Source: Holophagales bacterium (GTDB lineage: Bacteria > Acidobacteriota > Thermoanaerobaculia > UBA5066). Taken from it: DNA of 64,000 nucleotides. The translations under genes were made by a program, and so were the position numbers. The stretch covers positions 1 through 64,000 of the forward strand of contig JADJVF010000007.1 of assembly GCA_016716705.1 (NCBI GenBank), read 5' to 3'. Positions 11,576-20,097 of the stretch are shown in pieces. Every line of letters begins with the position of its first letter. Position 1 is the stretch's first letter. A model generated the notes under the pieces. The model had not been told where the DNA came from. It saw only the letters and a program-made list of their open reading frames with translations, and ran no database searches.

Positions 11576-13657
11576 GTGCGGGTGAGCGGCGAGCCGGCCC
11601 CGAAGACCCCGATTCCCCTCGAGGAGCGCTTCCGCCGGCTCCTCGGGGTCTCGAAGGTCCTGGGCGCGATCCGCGATCCCGAGGAGCTGATCCGCGCCCT
11701 TTCGAACGAACTCCAGCGGATCCTCGCGTTCGACCACCTGAGCCTCTTCCTGCAGGACGTCGTCGGGGAAGGCGCCAGCTGGCACATCTGGCACGCGGAC
11801 GACCAGTCCGTCCTCTCGCCGGTGGGCACGATTCCGCTCGAGGAGACGCTCGAGGCCAGGGTCGTCGCGACCCAGAGGACGTTTTCCTGGCCGGCGACGG
11901 GAGAGCAGCCCGTCATCCCGGGCCTTCCCGAGGCCCTCGCGCGCCACGGGGTCCGCTCTCTCTGCGCGGTCCCGCTCACGACGGTGAACGCGCGGCTCGG
12001 GGCGATGAGTGTCGCCAGCCGGCGGGACGGGGCCTACCCCGAGGAAGAGCAGCGGTTTCTCTCCGTCGTCGCCGACCAGGTCGCGCTCGCGATCGACGGC
12101 GCCGCGAGCTTCGACCGCCTCCGGGTCGCCAACGAGAGGCTCGCGCGGGGCAGCGAGCGGCTCAAGCTCGTCCTCGACGTCGGCAGCCGGGTCCTCGCGA
12201 ACCTCGACCTCCAGGACCTTCTCCGCTCCATCGCGGCAAACGTGAGGCAGGTCCTCCGGTGCGACCTCGCGAGCGTCGTCCTCGTCGACGAGGGCGGGAC
12301 GCAGGCCCGCCTCTACGTCCTCGACTTTCCGGACAGTCGCGGCTTCATGAGGGAGGGCGCCGTGATTCCCGTCGAGGGGAGCGCGATGGGGGAGTTCCTG
12401 AGCGTCGGCCAGCCGCGGGAGGTGAGCTTCGACGGCCCCGCGGAGTCCGGAACCCAGCGCCTCCGGGCGGAAGGCATCTCCTCCGGGTACGCCTTCCCGC
12501 TCGTCAGCCGCGGGCGTCCTCTCGGCATCTTCACCGTCATGAGGCGGACGAAGGAGAGGTTCGACCGGGACGAGGTGGACCTCATCGGGCAGGTCGCCGG
12601 CCAGGTCGCGACCGCGCTCGACAACGCGCTCGCCTACCGGCAGATCGCGGGGCTCCGGGACCAGCTCGCGCAGGAGAAGCTCTACCTCGAGGACGAGATC
12701 CGGAGCGAGCTGAGCTTCGACGAGATCGTCGGGAGGAGCGAGGCGCTGCGCCGGGTCCTCAAGCAGGTCGAGACCGTCGCGCCGACGGACTCGACGGTCC
12801 TCGTCTCCGGCGAGACGGGCTCGGGCAAGGAGCTGGTCGCCCGGGCGATCCACGATCGCGGAGTCCGCGGCGGCCGGACGTTCGTGAAGCTGAGCTGCGC
12901 GGCGATCCCGACGGGGCTCCTCGAGAGCGAGCTCTTCGGCCACCAGAGAGGCGCGTTCACCGGCGCGATCGCGGACCGCATCGGCCGCTTCGAGCTCGCG
13001 AGCGGAGGGACCGTCTTCCTCGACGAGATCGGGGAGATCCCGCTCGAGCTGCAGCCGAAGCTCCTGCGCGTCCTGCAGGAGCGGGAGTTCGAACGCCTCG
13101 GCAGCTCGAAGACCCTCCGGACCGACGCCCGCCTCATCGCGGCGACGAACCGGGACCTCGCGGCGATGGTCGAGGCGGGGACGTTTCGCGCCGACCTCTT
13201 CTACCGCCTGAACGTCTTCCCGATCCACGTCCCCGCGCTCCGCGAGAGGCCGGAGGACATCCCGCTCCTCGTGCGTCACTTCGTCCAGCAGCTCGCTCGC
13301 CGGATGAACAAGGTCGTCGAGACGATTCCCGCCGACGCGATGTCGGCCCTGACGCGGTACGACTGGCCGGGGAACATCCGCGAGCTCCAGAACCTGGTCG
13401 AACGCGCGATGATCCTCACGAAGGGCCCGGTCCTCCGGGTCCCGCTGGACGAGCTGAGGGCGCACGGGACGCACGCCCCGGGAACCGCCCGCCGCCGGAC
13501 GCTGCAGGAGGCGGAACGGGAGCACGTCCTTTCCACCCTCGAGGAGACGCACTGGGTCCTCGGCGGGGCGAACGGGGCGGCCGTTCGTCTCGGGATGAAC
13601 CGGTCGACGCTCCAGTTCCGGATGAAGAAGCTCGGAATCGTCCGGCCGGGGCGCTGA
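11576..13657 (+). CDS. Sigma-54-dependent activator, GAF-GAF-AAA+-Fis
   Basis: This 693-residue enhancer-binding protein has two GAF sensor domains (about 20-180 and 195-355), an AAA+ domain and a C-terminal Fis-type helix-turn-helix (NGAAVRLGMNRSTLQFRMKK). Walker A is GETGSGKE (about 412-419), the sigma-54 contact loop is a canonical GAFTGA (about 459), and Walker B is VFLDEIGE (about 480). The layout resembles FhlA-type activators, which sense small ligands through GAF domains. There is no receiver domain, so control is probably by ligand or redox state, not by phosphorylation. The GTG start has GGAGG about 17 bases upstream; a nearby alternative start is possible. It lies 38 bases after the SurA-barrel gene. 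Just downstream are palindromes and a sigma-54-type promoter facing the efflux operon, which is its most likely target. Confidence 0.92.
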   Translation: MRVSGEPAPKTPIPLEERFRRLLGVSKVLGAIRDPEELIRALSNELQRILAFDHLSLFLQDVVGEGASWHIWHADDQSVLSPVGTIPLEETLEARVVATQRTFSWPATGEQPVIPGLPEALARHGVRSLCAVPLTTVNARLGAMSVASRRDGAYPEEEQRFLSVVADQVALAIDGAASFDRLRVANERLARGSERLKLVLDVGSRVLANLDLQDLLRSIAANVRQVLRCDLASVVLVDEGGTQARLYVLDFPDSRGFMREGAVIPVEGSAMGEFLSVGQPREVSFDGPAESGTQRLRAEGISSGYAFPLVSRGRPLGIFTVMRRTKERFDRDEVDLIGQVAGQVATALDNALAYRQIAGLRDQLAQEKLYLEDEIRSELSFDEIVGRSEALRRVLKQVETVAPTDSTVLVSGETGSGKELVARAIHDRGVRGGRTFVKLSCAAIPTGLLESELFGHQRGAFTGAIADRIGRFELASGGTVFLDEIGEIPLELQPKLLRVLQEREFERLGSSKTLRTDARLIAATNRDLAAMVEAGTFRADLFYRLNVFPIHVPALRERPEDIPLLVRHFVQQLARRMNKVVETIPADAMSALTRYDWPGNIRELQNLVERAMILTKGPVLRVPLDELRAHGTHAPGTARRRTLQEAEREHVLSTLEETHWVLGGANGAAVRLGMNRSTLQFRMKKLGIVRPGR

Positions 13658-13695
13658 CGCGGGCGCCCCGGCGGGGGCATCCCTGCCGAGGCCGG

Positions 13696-13742
13696 TGCCA
13701 GCCCGTTGGCAAAAGCCAGCATGTTGGCGCCAACATCCTGGC
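13696..13742. promoter_or_regulatory. Cluster of TTGGC/GCCAA palindromes, probable enhancer for the adjacent sigma-54 activator
   Basis: The centre is a perfect 16-bp palindrome, ATGTTGGCGCCAACAT (13721-13736). It sits inside a near-perfect 28-bp palindrome (13715-13742). A second pair of half sites, TGCCA-N6-TGGCA, is at 13696-13711, and TTGGC-AAAA-GCCAG links the two. Fis-type activator domains bind such palindromes roughly 80-150 bases upstream of a sigma-54 promoter. The centre lies about 124 bases before the predicted start site at about 13853. Confidence 0.6.
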
Positions 13743-13827
13743 GCAGCTCGACGGGGCACGAGCCGACTCTTCGCGTAACACGATCCCCTCGAGTGCCTTG
13801 AGCGCCTGGCCGGAGCCCGGCCTCATC

Positions 13828-13841
13828 GGCACCTGCCTTGC
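13828..13841 (+). promoter_or_regulatory. Candidate sigma-54 (-24/-12) promoter of the efflux operon
   Basis: GGCAC-N5-TTGC is present with exact sigma-54 spacing (GG at 13828-13829, GC at 13840-13841) and differs from consensus only in the flanking bases. The predicted transcription start is about 13853, just before the ribosome binding site (13854-13860) and ATG (13870) of the STAS gene. The sigma-54 activator gene ends 170 bases upstream. A chance match is possible, but position and spacing fit well. Confidence 0.55.
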
Positions 13842-13869
13842 GCTGACCACGATCGCGAGGAAACCGCGG

Positions 13870-14238
13870 ATGCTCAAGATCACGGTCCAGTCAGAGGGCG
13901 AGGAGGTCCGGATGAAGCTCGAAGGAGAACTCGCCGGGACGTGGGTCGGCGAGCTCGAGGAGTGCTGGAAGGCGACGCGTGCCTCCTCCCCCGGCAAGCC
14001 GGTCCGCCTCGACCTCAACGGCGTCACCCGTGTCGACGACGCGGGGAGGTATCTCCTGGCGCTGATCCACGGCGCCGGCGCCCGGATGGAATCGACGGGT
14101 GTCGCAATGAAGGACCTCCTCGATTCGATCGGCCGGGAGTGGCCTGGGGAGCGCCTCGAAGGCCCGGGCTGGGCCTCGCTCCCGTCGTCCCGGACGGCCC
14201 GCCCGGTCCGCGAGGGCTCGGGCCACCACTCTTCCTGA
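13870..14238 (+). CDS. Stand-alone STAS-domain protein
   Basis: This 122-residue protein has the fold pattern of STAS/anti-sigma-antagonist domains: a first strand (MLKITVQSEGEEV), LEGELAGTWVGELEECW, then PVRLDLNGVTRVDDAGRYLL. In phosphorylated SpoIIAA-type proteins the loop after the third strand carries a Ser; here the loop is DDAG, with no Ser or Thr. It may therefore act as a binding module, as MlaB-like STAS proteins do, not as a phospho-switch. The last 30 residues are low complexity. The ATG at 13870 follows GCGAGGA. It lies between the predicted sigma-54 promoter and the efflux genes, and is separated from the adaptor gene by 27 bases, so it is likely the first gene of the operon. Confidence 0.75.
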   Translation: MLKITVQSEGEEVRMKLEGELAGTWVGELEECWKATRASSPGKPVRLDLNGVTRVDDAGRYLLALIHGAGARMESTGVAMKDLLDSIGREWPGERLEGPGWASLPSSRTARPVREGSGHHSS

Positions 14239-14265
14239 CCTCGACTGATTTCGATGGAGAACTCG

Positions 14266-15465
14266 ATGAAGTACCGCTTTCGCCCGTTTCAGATCCTCCC
14301 GCTCGTCGCCGCCGCTGCGGCGCTGACCGCCGGCTGCGGCAAGCCGCCTGCCGGCAGGCAGATGGGCCCGGCCGAGGTCGGGACCGTCACCGTGGCGCCC
14401 GAGAGGGTCGTCCTCACGACCGAGCTCCCCGGCCGGACGTCGCCCTACCTCGTGGCCGAGGTCCGCCCGCAGGTGAACGGCCTCATCCGCGAGCGGGCGT
14501 TCGAAGAGGGCTCCGAAGTGAAGGCGGGCGCGCTCCTCTACCAGATCGACCCGGCCCCGTACCAGGCCGCCTACGACCAGGCGAAGGCGGCGCTCGCGAT
14601 GGCCGAGGCGAACGTCCCGGCCGCCCGCTCCCGCGCGGAACGGCTGAAGGGCCTCGTGGCGATCCGCGCCGCGGGCCAGCAGGACTACGACGACGCGGCC
14701 GCGGCGGCCCTGCAGGCCGAGGCGAGCGTCGCGGCCGCGAAGGCCGCGGTCGACAGCGCCCGGGTCAACCTCTCCTACACGCCGATCCGCGCGCCGATCC
14801 CGGGGCGCACCGGCCGGTCGAGCGTGACCGTCGGCGCGCTCGTGACGGCCTACCAGCCGGTCCCGCTCGCGACGATCCAGCAGCTCGACCCGATCTACGT
14901 CGACGTGGTCCAGTCGTCGGCCGAGCTCCTGAGGCTCCGGCAGGGGTTTCGCACGGGCGGCCTCACGCGGAACGACTCCTCATGGAGCAAGGTCAAGCTC
15001 GTCCTCGAAGACGGGACGACCTACGGGCGCGAAGGAAAGCTCAAGTTCCAGGACGTGACGGTCGACCCGACGACGGGGTCGGTCAGCGTCCGGATGGTCT
15101 TCCCGAATCCCGACCACGTCCTCCTGCCCGGGATGTTCGTCCGCGCGATCCTCGAGGAGGGCGTCCGGACGGACGCGATCCTCGTTCCCCAGCAGGGCGT
15201 CTCGCGTGACCAGAAGGGAGAACCCTTCTGCCTCGTCGTGGGCGCGGACGGAAAGGCCGAGCAGAGGACGCTGACCCTCGACCGAGCGATCGGCGACCGC
15301 TGGCTCGCCACGAAGGGGCTCGCCGCCGGCGACCGCGTCATCGTCGAAGGGACCCAGCGGGTCCGCCCCGGAGCCGACGTGAAGCCGGTCCCCGCCGGGA
15401 CGACGGCAAGCGCGGGGCCCGCGGCCGCCGGCCCGGCGAAGCCCGGGCCGGCGGCGGCGAAGTAA
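14266..15465 (+). CDS. RND efflux periplasmic adaptor (AcrA/MexA type), lipoprotein
   Basis: This is a membrane-fusion protein of about 399 residues. It links an inner-membrane RND pump to an outer-membrane channel. It has a signal with a lipobox-like LTAGC, a barrel-sandwich hybrid/lipoyl domain (VRPQVNGLIRERAFEEGSEV, LLYQIDPAPYQAAYDQAKA), an Ala-rich coiled-coil hairpin and a beta-barrel part (TVDPTTGSVSVRMVFPNPDHVLLPGMFV, the usual family signature). The ATG at 14266 (MKYRFRPF) was preferred over the ATG at 14254 because a GGAGA box sits at the right distance before it and Met-Lys begins the signal peptide. An Ala/Pro/Gly-rich tail follows. The RND gene starts 11 bases downstream. Confidence 0.93.
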   Translation: MKYRFRPFQILPLVAAAAALTAGCGKPPAGRQMGPAEVGTVTVAPERVVLTTELPGRTSPYLVAEVRPQVNGLIRERAFEEGSEVKAGALLYQIDPAPYQAAYDQAKAALAMAEANVPAARSRAERLKGLVAIRAAGQQDYDDAAAAALQAEASVAAAKAAVDSARVNLSYTPIRAPIPGRTGRSSVTVGALVTAYQPVPLATIQQLDPIYVDVVQSSAELLRLRQGFRTGGLTRNDSSWSKVKLVLEDGTTYGREGKLKFQDVTVDPTTGSVSVRMVFPNPDHVLLPGMFVRAILEEGVRTDAILVPQQGVSRDQKGEPFCLVVGADGKAEQRTLTLDRAIGDRWLATKGLAAGDRVIVEGTQRVRPGADVKPVPAGTTASAGPAAAGPAKPGPAAAK

Positions 15466-15476
15466 GGGGGGCGGCC

Positions 15477-18400
15477 ATGTCCAGGTTCTTCCTGAAGCGC
15501 CCCGTCTTCGCCTGGGTCGTCGCGATCGCAATGATGCTCGCGGGGGCGATGGCGATCGTGAAGCTGCCCGTCTCCCAGTACCCGCCGATCGCCCCTCCGT
15601 CGATCTCGATCCGGGCGATGTACCCGGGAGCGGACGCCGAGACGGTTGCCGACTCGGTCGTCCAGATCATCGAGCAGAAGATGACCGGCCTCGACCGGAT
15701 GCTCTACATGAGCTCGGAGGCCGACTCCTCGGGAAGCGCGAGCGTCACCCTGACCTTCGCTCCCGGCACCGACCCCGACCTCGCCTGGTCGAAGGTCCAG
15801 AACAAGCTCCAGCTCGCCCTCGCGGCCCTCCCCGACGTCGTCCAGCAGACGGGCGTCACCGTCAGCAAGGCGACGCGGAACTACCTCCTCATCGCAGGTG
15901 TCGTCTCGGAGGACGGCAGCCTCACGAACGCCGACCTGAACGACTACACCGTCTCGAAGATCGAGTCGGTCCTCGGGCGCGTGCCGGGCGTCGGCGAGGT
16001 CGAGGTCTTCGGCACCGCCTATTCCATGCGGGTCTGGCTCGACCCCGACAAGCTGACGAAGTACGGGATGACCTCGGACGACGTCGTCGCGGGCCTCCGC
16101 GCCTACAACGTCCAGGTCTCGGCCGGCCAGCTCGGCGGGGCCCCCGCCGTGCCGGGGCAGCGCCTCAACGCCTCGATCCGCGTCCAGTCGCTCCTGAAGA
16201 CGCCGGAGGAGTTCGCGGCGGTCCCGCTCCGGACGAACCCCGACGGATCCGTCGTCAGGGTTTCCGACGTCGGGCGGACCGAGCTCGGGTCCGAGATCCC
16301 CGACGTCGCTTTCCGCTTCAACGGCAAGCCGGCCGGCGTCCTGGCGATCCGGCAGGAAGCGGGGGCCAACGCCCTCGACACCGCGGACCGGGTCAAGGCG
16401 AAGATGGACGAGCTGTCGAGGTTCTTCCCGCCCGGCGTGAAGGTCGTCTACCCGATGGACACGACCCCGTTCGTGAGGGTCGCGATCAACGAGGTCTTCA
16501 AGGCGCTCTTCGAGGCGATCGGCCTCGTCTTCCTCGTCATGTACCTCTTCCTCGGGAACTTCCGCGCGACGCTCATCCCGACGATCGCCGTTCCCGTCGT
16601 CATCCTCGGCACGTTCGGCGTCCTCGGCGCGTTCGGCTACTCGATCAACATGCTGACGATGTTCGCGATGGTCCTCGCCATCGGCCTCCTCGTCGACGAC
16701 GCGATCGTCGTGGTCGAGAACGTCGAGCGGATCATGAGCGAGGAGGGGCTTTCCCCGCTCGAGGCGACCCGGAAGTCGATGGACCAGATCACGAGCGCGC
16801 TCATCGGCATCGGTCTCGTCCTCTCGGCGGTCTTCGGCCCGATGATCTTCTTCCCCGGCTCGACGGGGGTCATCTACCGGCAGTTCTCCGTCACGGTCAT
16901 CTCCTCGATGCTCCTCTCGGTTGTCGTCGCCCTCGTCCTGACGCCGGTCCTCTGCGCGGCGCTCCTCAAGCCGGTGGAGAAGGGGCACGAGGCGGCGGAG
17001 AGCGGCGGGAAGCTCCTCCGGCCGTTCTTCCTCTGGTTCGACCGGGTCTTCTACAGGCTCCGCGACACCTACATGAGCTGGGTCGGGCGCGTCCTCGGGC
17101 AGCGGGCCCGCTACGCGTTCGTCTTCCTCGCGATCGTCGGCGCGATGGCCGTCCTCTACCAGCGGATGCCGACCGGGTACCTCCCCGACGAGGACCAGGG
17201 GAACCTCATCGCGATGATCCAGCTCCCCGTCGGGTCGACCCTCGAGCAGACCGAGAGGGTGATGCAGGACCTCGAGCACCACTTCCTCGTCGACCAGAAG
17301 GACGCGGTCAAGTCGTGCGGGGCGATCCGGGGGTCGGGCTTCGCGGGGCGCGGCCAGAACCAGGGGCTGATGTTCGTGAAGCTGAAGGACTGGGACCTGC
17401 GGAAGGGGCCCGGCCTGAGCGCGAAGGACGTCGCCGGCAAGGCGATGAGGGTGTTCGGCGGCTATCGCGGGGCGGTCATTTTCGTCTTCCCGCCCCCGGC
17501 CGTCACCGAGCTCGGCACGGCCACGGGCTTCGACCTCTACGTCCAGGACCGGGGCGACCTCGCGCACGAGGGGCTCACGCAAGCGGTGAACCAGCTCCTC
17601 GACCTGGCGTCGAAGGACCCTCGCCTCGCCCGCGTCCGCCTGAACGGCATGCCCGACGTGCCGCAGTACAAGGTCGACATCGACTGGGAGAAGGCGGGTG
17701 CGCTCGGCGTTCCCGTGAACGGAATCCAGCGCTATCTCTCTGCGGCCTTCGGCAGCGCGTACGTCGGCAACTTCGTCCAGGGGGGGCGCGTCAAGCGCGT
17801 CTACGCCCAGGCCGACGCCCCCTTCCGGATGCTCCCGGAGGACCTCCACCGGCTCCACGTGAGGAACGGGCAGGGACGGATGGTGCCTCTCTCGGCCGTC
17901 GCCTCGGGCCGGTGGGTCACCGGCCCCCCGCGCCTCCAGCGCTACAACGCCTTCCCCGCGATGAACATCCAGGGCGAGCCCGCGCCGGGCCACAGCTCGG
18001 GCGAGGCGATGAACGCGATGGAGGAGCTCATCGGGAAGCTCCCGGCCGGGGTTGGCTACGAGTGGACGGGCCTCTCCTACCAGCAGCGGATGTCCGAGTC
18101 TCAGGCCGGGCTCCTCTACGCCTTCTCGGTCCTCGTCATCTTCCTCGTCCTCGCCGCGCTCTACGAGAGCTGGACGGTCCCGATCTCGATCGTCCTCGCC
18201 CTCCCCCTCGGCGTCATCGGCGGCGTCATCGCCTCCTCGACGCGGGGGATGGCGAACGACGTCTACTTCCAGATCGGCCTCCTCACCGTCCTCGGCCTGA
18301 CGACGAAGAACGCGATCCTGATCGTCCAGTTCGCCGTCCAGAACCGCGAGAAGGGGATGGGCCTCGTCGAGGCGACGATGGAAGCGGCCAAGACGCGCCT

Positions 18401-18650
18401 CCGCCCGATCGTCATGACGTCCCTGGCCTTCGGCTTCGGCGTCCTCCCGCTCGCGCTCGCGACCGGGGCCGGCGCCGGCGCGCAGAAGGCGATCGGCACG
18501 AGCGTCCTCGGCGGCATGCTGTCGGGCACCTTCCTCGCCGTCCTCCTCATCCCGCTCCTCTACGTCCTCGTCGTGAAGCTCTTCGAGAGGAAGAAGGCCG
18601 TCGAGGAGCCTCCGGTCCCCGAGGCGCCGCTCCCGGCGGAGGGAAAGTGA
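15477..18650 (+). CDS. RND multidrug efflux pump, HAE1 (AcrB) type
   Basis: At 1057 residues this is full length for the HAE1 family. The N-terminus MSRFFLKRPVFAWVVAIAMM is the first transmembrane helix. Twelve helices and two large periplasmic loops are expected from the sequence. The TM4 proton-relay motif GLLVDDAIVVVENVER carries both Asp residues. The C-terminal half repeats the pattern (LTVLGLTTKNAILIVQFAV), including the conserved Lys. It should use proton flow to export hydrophobic compounds through the partner adaptor and the outer-membrane factor. It lies between those two genes, with gaps of 11 and 1 bases. No specific substrate can be read from the sequence. Confidence 0.96.
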   Translation: MSRFFLKRPVFAWVVAIAMMLAGAMAIVKLPVSQYPPIAPPSISIRAMYPGADAETVADSVVQIIEQKMTGLDRMLYMSSEADSSGSASVTLTFAPGTDPDLAWSKVQNKLQLALAALPDVVQQTGVTVSKATRNYLLIAGVVSEDGSLTNADLNDYTVSKIESVLGRVPGVGEVEVFGTAYSMRVWLDPDKLTKYGMTSDDVVAGLRAYNVQVSAGQLGGAPAVPGQRLNASIRVQSLLKTPEEFAAVPLRTNPDGSVVRVSDVGRTELGSEIPDVAFRFNGKPAGVLAIRQEAGANALDTADRVKAKMDELSRFFPPGVKVVYPMDTTPFVRVAINEVFKALFEAIGLVFLVMYLFLGNFRATLIPTIAVPVVILGTFGVLGAFGYSINMLTMFAMVLAIGLLVDDAIVVVENVERIMSEEGLSPLEATRKSMDQITSALIGIGLVLSAVFGPMIFFPGSTGVIYRQFSVTVISSMLLSVVVALVLTPVLCAALLKPVEKGHEAAESGGKLLRPFFLWFDRVFYRLRDTYMSWVGRVLGQRARYAFVFLAIVGAMAVLYQRMPTGYLPDEDQGNLIAMIQLPVGSTLEQTERVMQDLEHHFLVDQKDAVKSCGAIRGSGFAGRGQNQGLMFVKLKDWDLRKGPGLSAKDVAGKAMRVFGGYRGAVIFVFPPPAVTELGTATGFDLYVQDRGDLAHEGLTQAVNQLLDLASKDPRLARVRLNGMPDVPQYKVDIDWEKAGALGVPVNGIQRYLSAAFGSAYVGNFVQGGRVKRVYAQADAPFRMLPEDLHRLHVRNGQGRMVPLSAVASGRWVTGPPRLQRYNAFPAMNIQGEPAPGHSSGEAMNAMEELIGKLPAGVGYEWTGLSYQQRMSESQAGLLYAFSVLVIFLVLAALYESWTVPISIVLALPLGVIGGVIASSTRGMANDVYFQIGLLTVLGLTTKNAILIVQFAVQNREKGMGLVEATMEAAKTRLRPIVMTSLAFGFGVLPLALATGAGAGAQKAIGTSVLGGMLSGTFLAVLLIPLLYVLVVKLFERKKAVEEPPVPEAPLPAEGK

Positions 18651-18651
18651 A

Positions 18652-20073
18652 ATGAACCGCAAGCTGATCCCGCGCGCCTGTGCCTTCCTTTCGGCGACCC
18701 TCCTTCTCGGCGGCTGCACGATGATCCCGAAGTACGAACGTCCGGTGCTTCCGGTGGCGGACTCCTTCAAGGCGGAGGCCGTTCCCGGCGCGACCGAGAC
18801 GGCTCCTGTCCCGGCGCCGGCCGTCCGGGACGTCCCCTGGCAGGAGTTCTTTACCGACGCCCGCCTCAGGTCCGTCATCGACCTCGCGCTCGAGAACAAC
18901 CGGGACCTGAGGGTCGCCACCCTCAACGTCGAGCGGGTCGCGGCCCTCTACCGGATCCAGCGCTCCGAGCTGTTCCCGACGATCGGCGTACAGGCGACGG
19001 GCGAGAGGTACCGGATCCCGGAAAGCGTCGGCAAGGATGGGCAGGCGAGCACCGTCTCGGCGTACACCGTCGGCCTCGGCATGGCCTCCTGGGAGCTCGA
19101 CCTCTTCGGGCGCATCCGGAGCCTGAACGCCCGGTCCCTCGAGCAGTACCTCGCCACCGAGGAGGCCCGGCGGGGCGCCCAGACGTCCCTCGTCGCCGCG
19201 GTCGCCGGCACGTGGCTGAGCCTCGCGGCCAGCGAGGAGAACCTCCGGATCTCGCAGGCGACGCTCGAGGCGCAGCAGGACTCCTACGGACTGATCCGCC
19301 AGACCCGCGACGCGGGGATCGGCTCCGACCTCGAGCTCAGCCAGGCAGCGAGCCAGGTGGAGGCGGCCCGCGCGGCCGTCGCCTCCTTCACCGGCGCCGC
19401 CGCGGTCTCGAGGAACGCGCTCGACCTCCTCGTCGGCGCGTCCGTCCCGGCCGATCTCCTCCCGGAGCGGCTCGTCGCCGTGACGGACCCGAAGGGGCTC
19501 GAGGCCGGCCTCCCTTCGGACGTCCTCCTCCGGCGGCCCGACATCCTCGCCGCCGAGCACCTCCTCCGCGGCGCGAACGCCAACATCGGCGCGGCCCGGG
19601 CGGCGTTCTTCCCGCGCATCTCCCTCACGGCCGGCTTCGGCACCTCGAGCCCGGACCTCGACGGCCTCTTCAAGTCCGGGACGAACGTCTGGAGCTTCGC
19701 GGGCCAGATCGTCTCCCCGCTCTTCGCGAGCGGCTCCCTCATCGCGAACCTCAAGGTGTCGAAGCTCGACCGCGAGATCGCGGTCGCGACCTACGAGAAG
19801 GCGATCCAGACCGCCTTCGCCGAGGTGAACGACGGCCTCACGCTCCGGACGACGCTCGTCGAGCAGAGGGACGCCCAGGAGGCCCTCGTGAAGTCGCTCG
19901 AGGACTTCTCGCGCCTCTCCGACGCCCGCTTCAAGGCGGGCCTCGACGGCTACCTCGGCGTCCTCGTCGCCCAGCAGGCGCTCTTCAACGCCCAGCGGGG
20001 GGCGGTCGGCGTCCGGCTCGCCGAGCAGGCGAACCTCGTGACGCTCTACAAGGTCCTCGGCGGCGGGGTGTGA
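18652..20073 (+). CDS. Outer-membrane efflux lipoprotein (OprM/NodT family)
   Basis: This 473-residue outer-membrane factor completes the tripartite pump. A lipoprotein signal ends at LLGGC, followed by MIPKYERP, a typical start of this family. Two OEP repeats are visible, each with long amphipathic helices: RDLRVATLNVERVAALYRI in the first half, and RRPDILAAEHLLRGANANIG with AARAAFFPRISL in the second, a strong family signature. It forms a trimeric barrel and alpha-tunnel. The ATG begins one base after the RND stop codon, so it is translated with the pump. The gene ends at a GC-rich hairpin between convergent genes. Confidence 0.95.
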   Translation: MNRKLIPRACAFLSATLLLGGCTMIPKYERPVLPVADSFKAEAVPGATETAPVPAPAVRDVPWQEFFTDARLRSVIDLALENNRDLRVATLNVERVAALYRIQRSELFPTIGVQATGERYRIPESVGKDGQASTVSAYTVGLGMASWELDLFGRIRSLNARSLEQYLATEEARRGAQTSLVAAVAGTWLSLAASEENLRISQATLEAQQDSYGLIRQTRDAGIGSDLELSQAASQVEAARAAVASFTGAAAVSRNALDLLVGASVPADLLPERLVAVTDPKGLEAGLPSDVLLRRPDILAAEHLLRGANANIGAARAAFFPRISLTAGFGTSSPDLDGLFKSGTNVWSFAGQIVSPLFASGSLIANLKVSKLDREIAVATYEKAIQTAFAEVNDGLTLRTTLVEQRDAQEALVKSLEDFSRLSDARFKAGLDGYLGVLVAQQALFNAQRGAVGVRLAEQANLVTLYKVLGGGV

Positions 20074-20092
20074 GGCGCCGGCTCCCGGCGCC
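20074..20092. terminator. GC-rich hairpin between convergent genes
   Basis: A perfect 8-bp stem, GGCGCCGG / CCGGCGCC with loop CTC, starts right after the stop codon of the efflux operon and lies before the end of the convergent glycosyl-phosphotransferase gene. It has no T-tract, so it is only a possible bidirectional terminator. Confidence 0.45.
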
Positions 20093-20097
20093 GCCCC

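Noticed and set aside
15021..18926. Long open frame antisense to the RND pump
   Set aside because: Same GC artefact; the forward strand encodes all HAE1 motifs.
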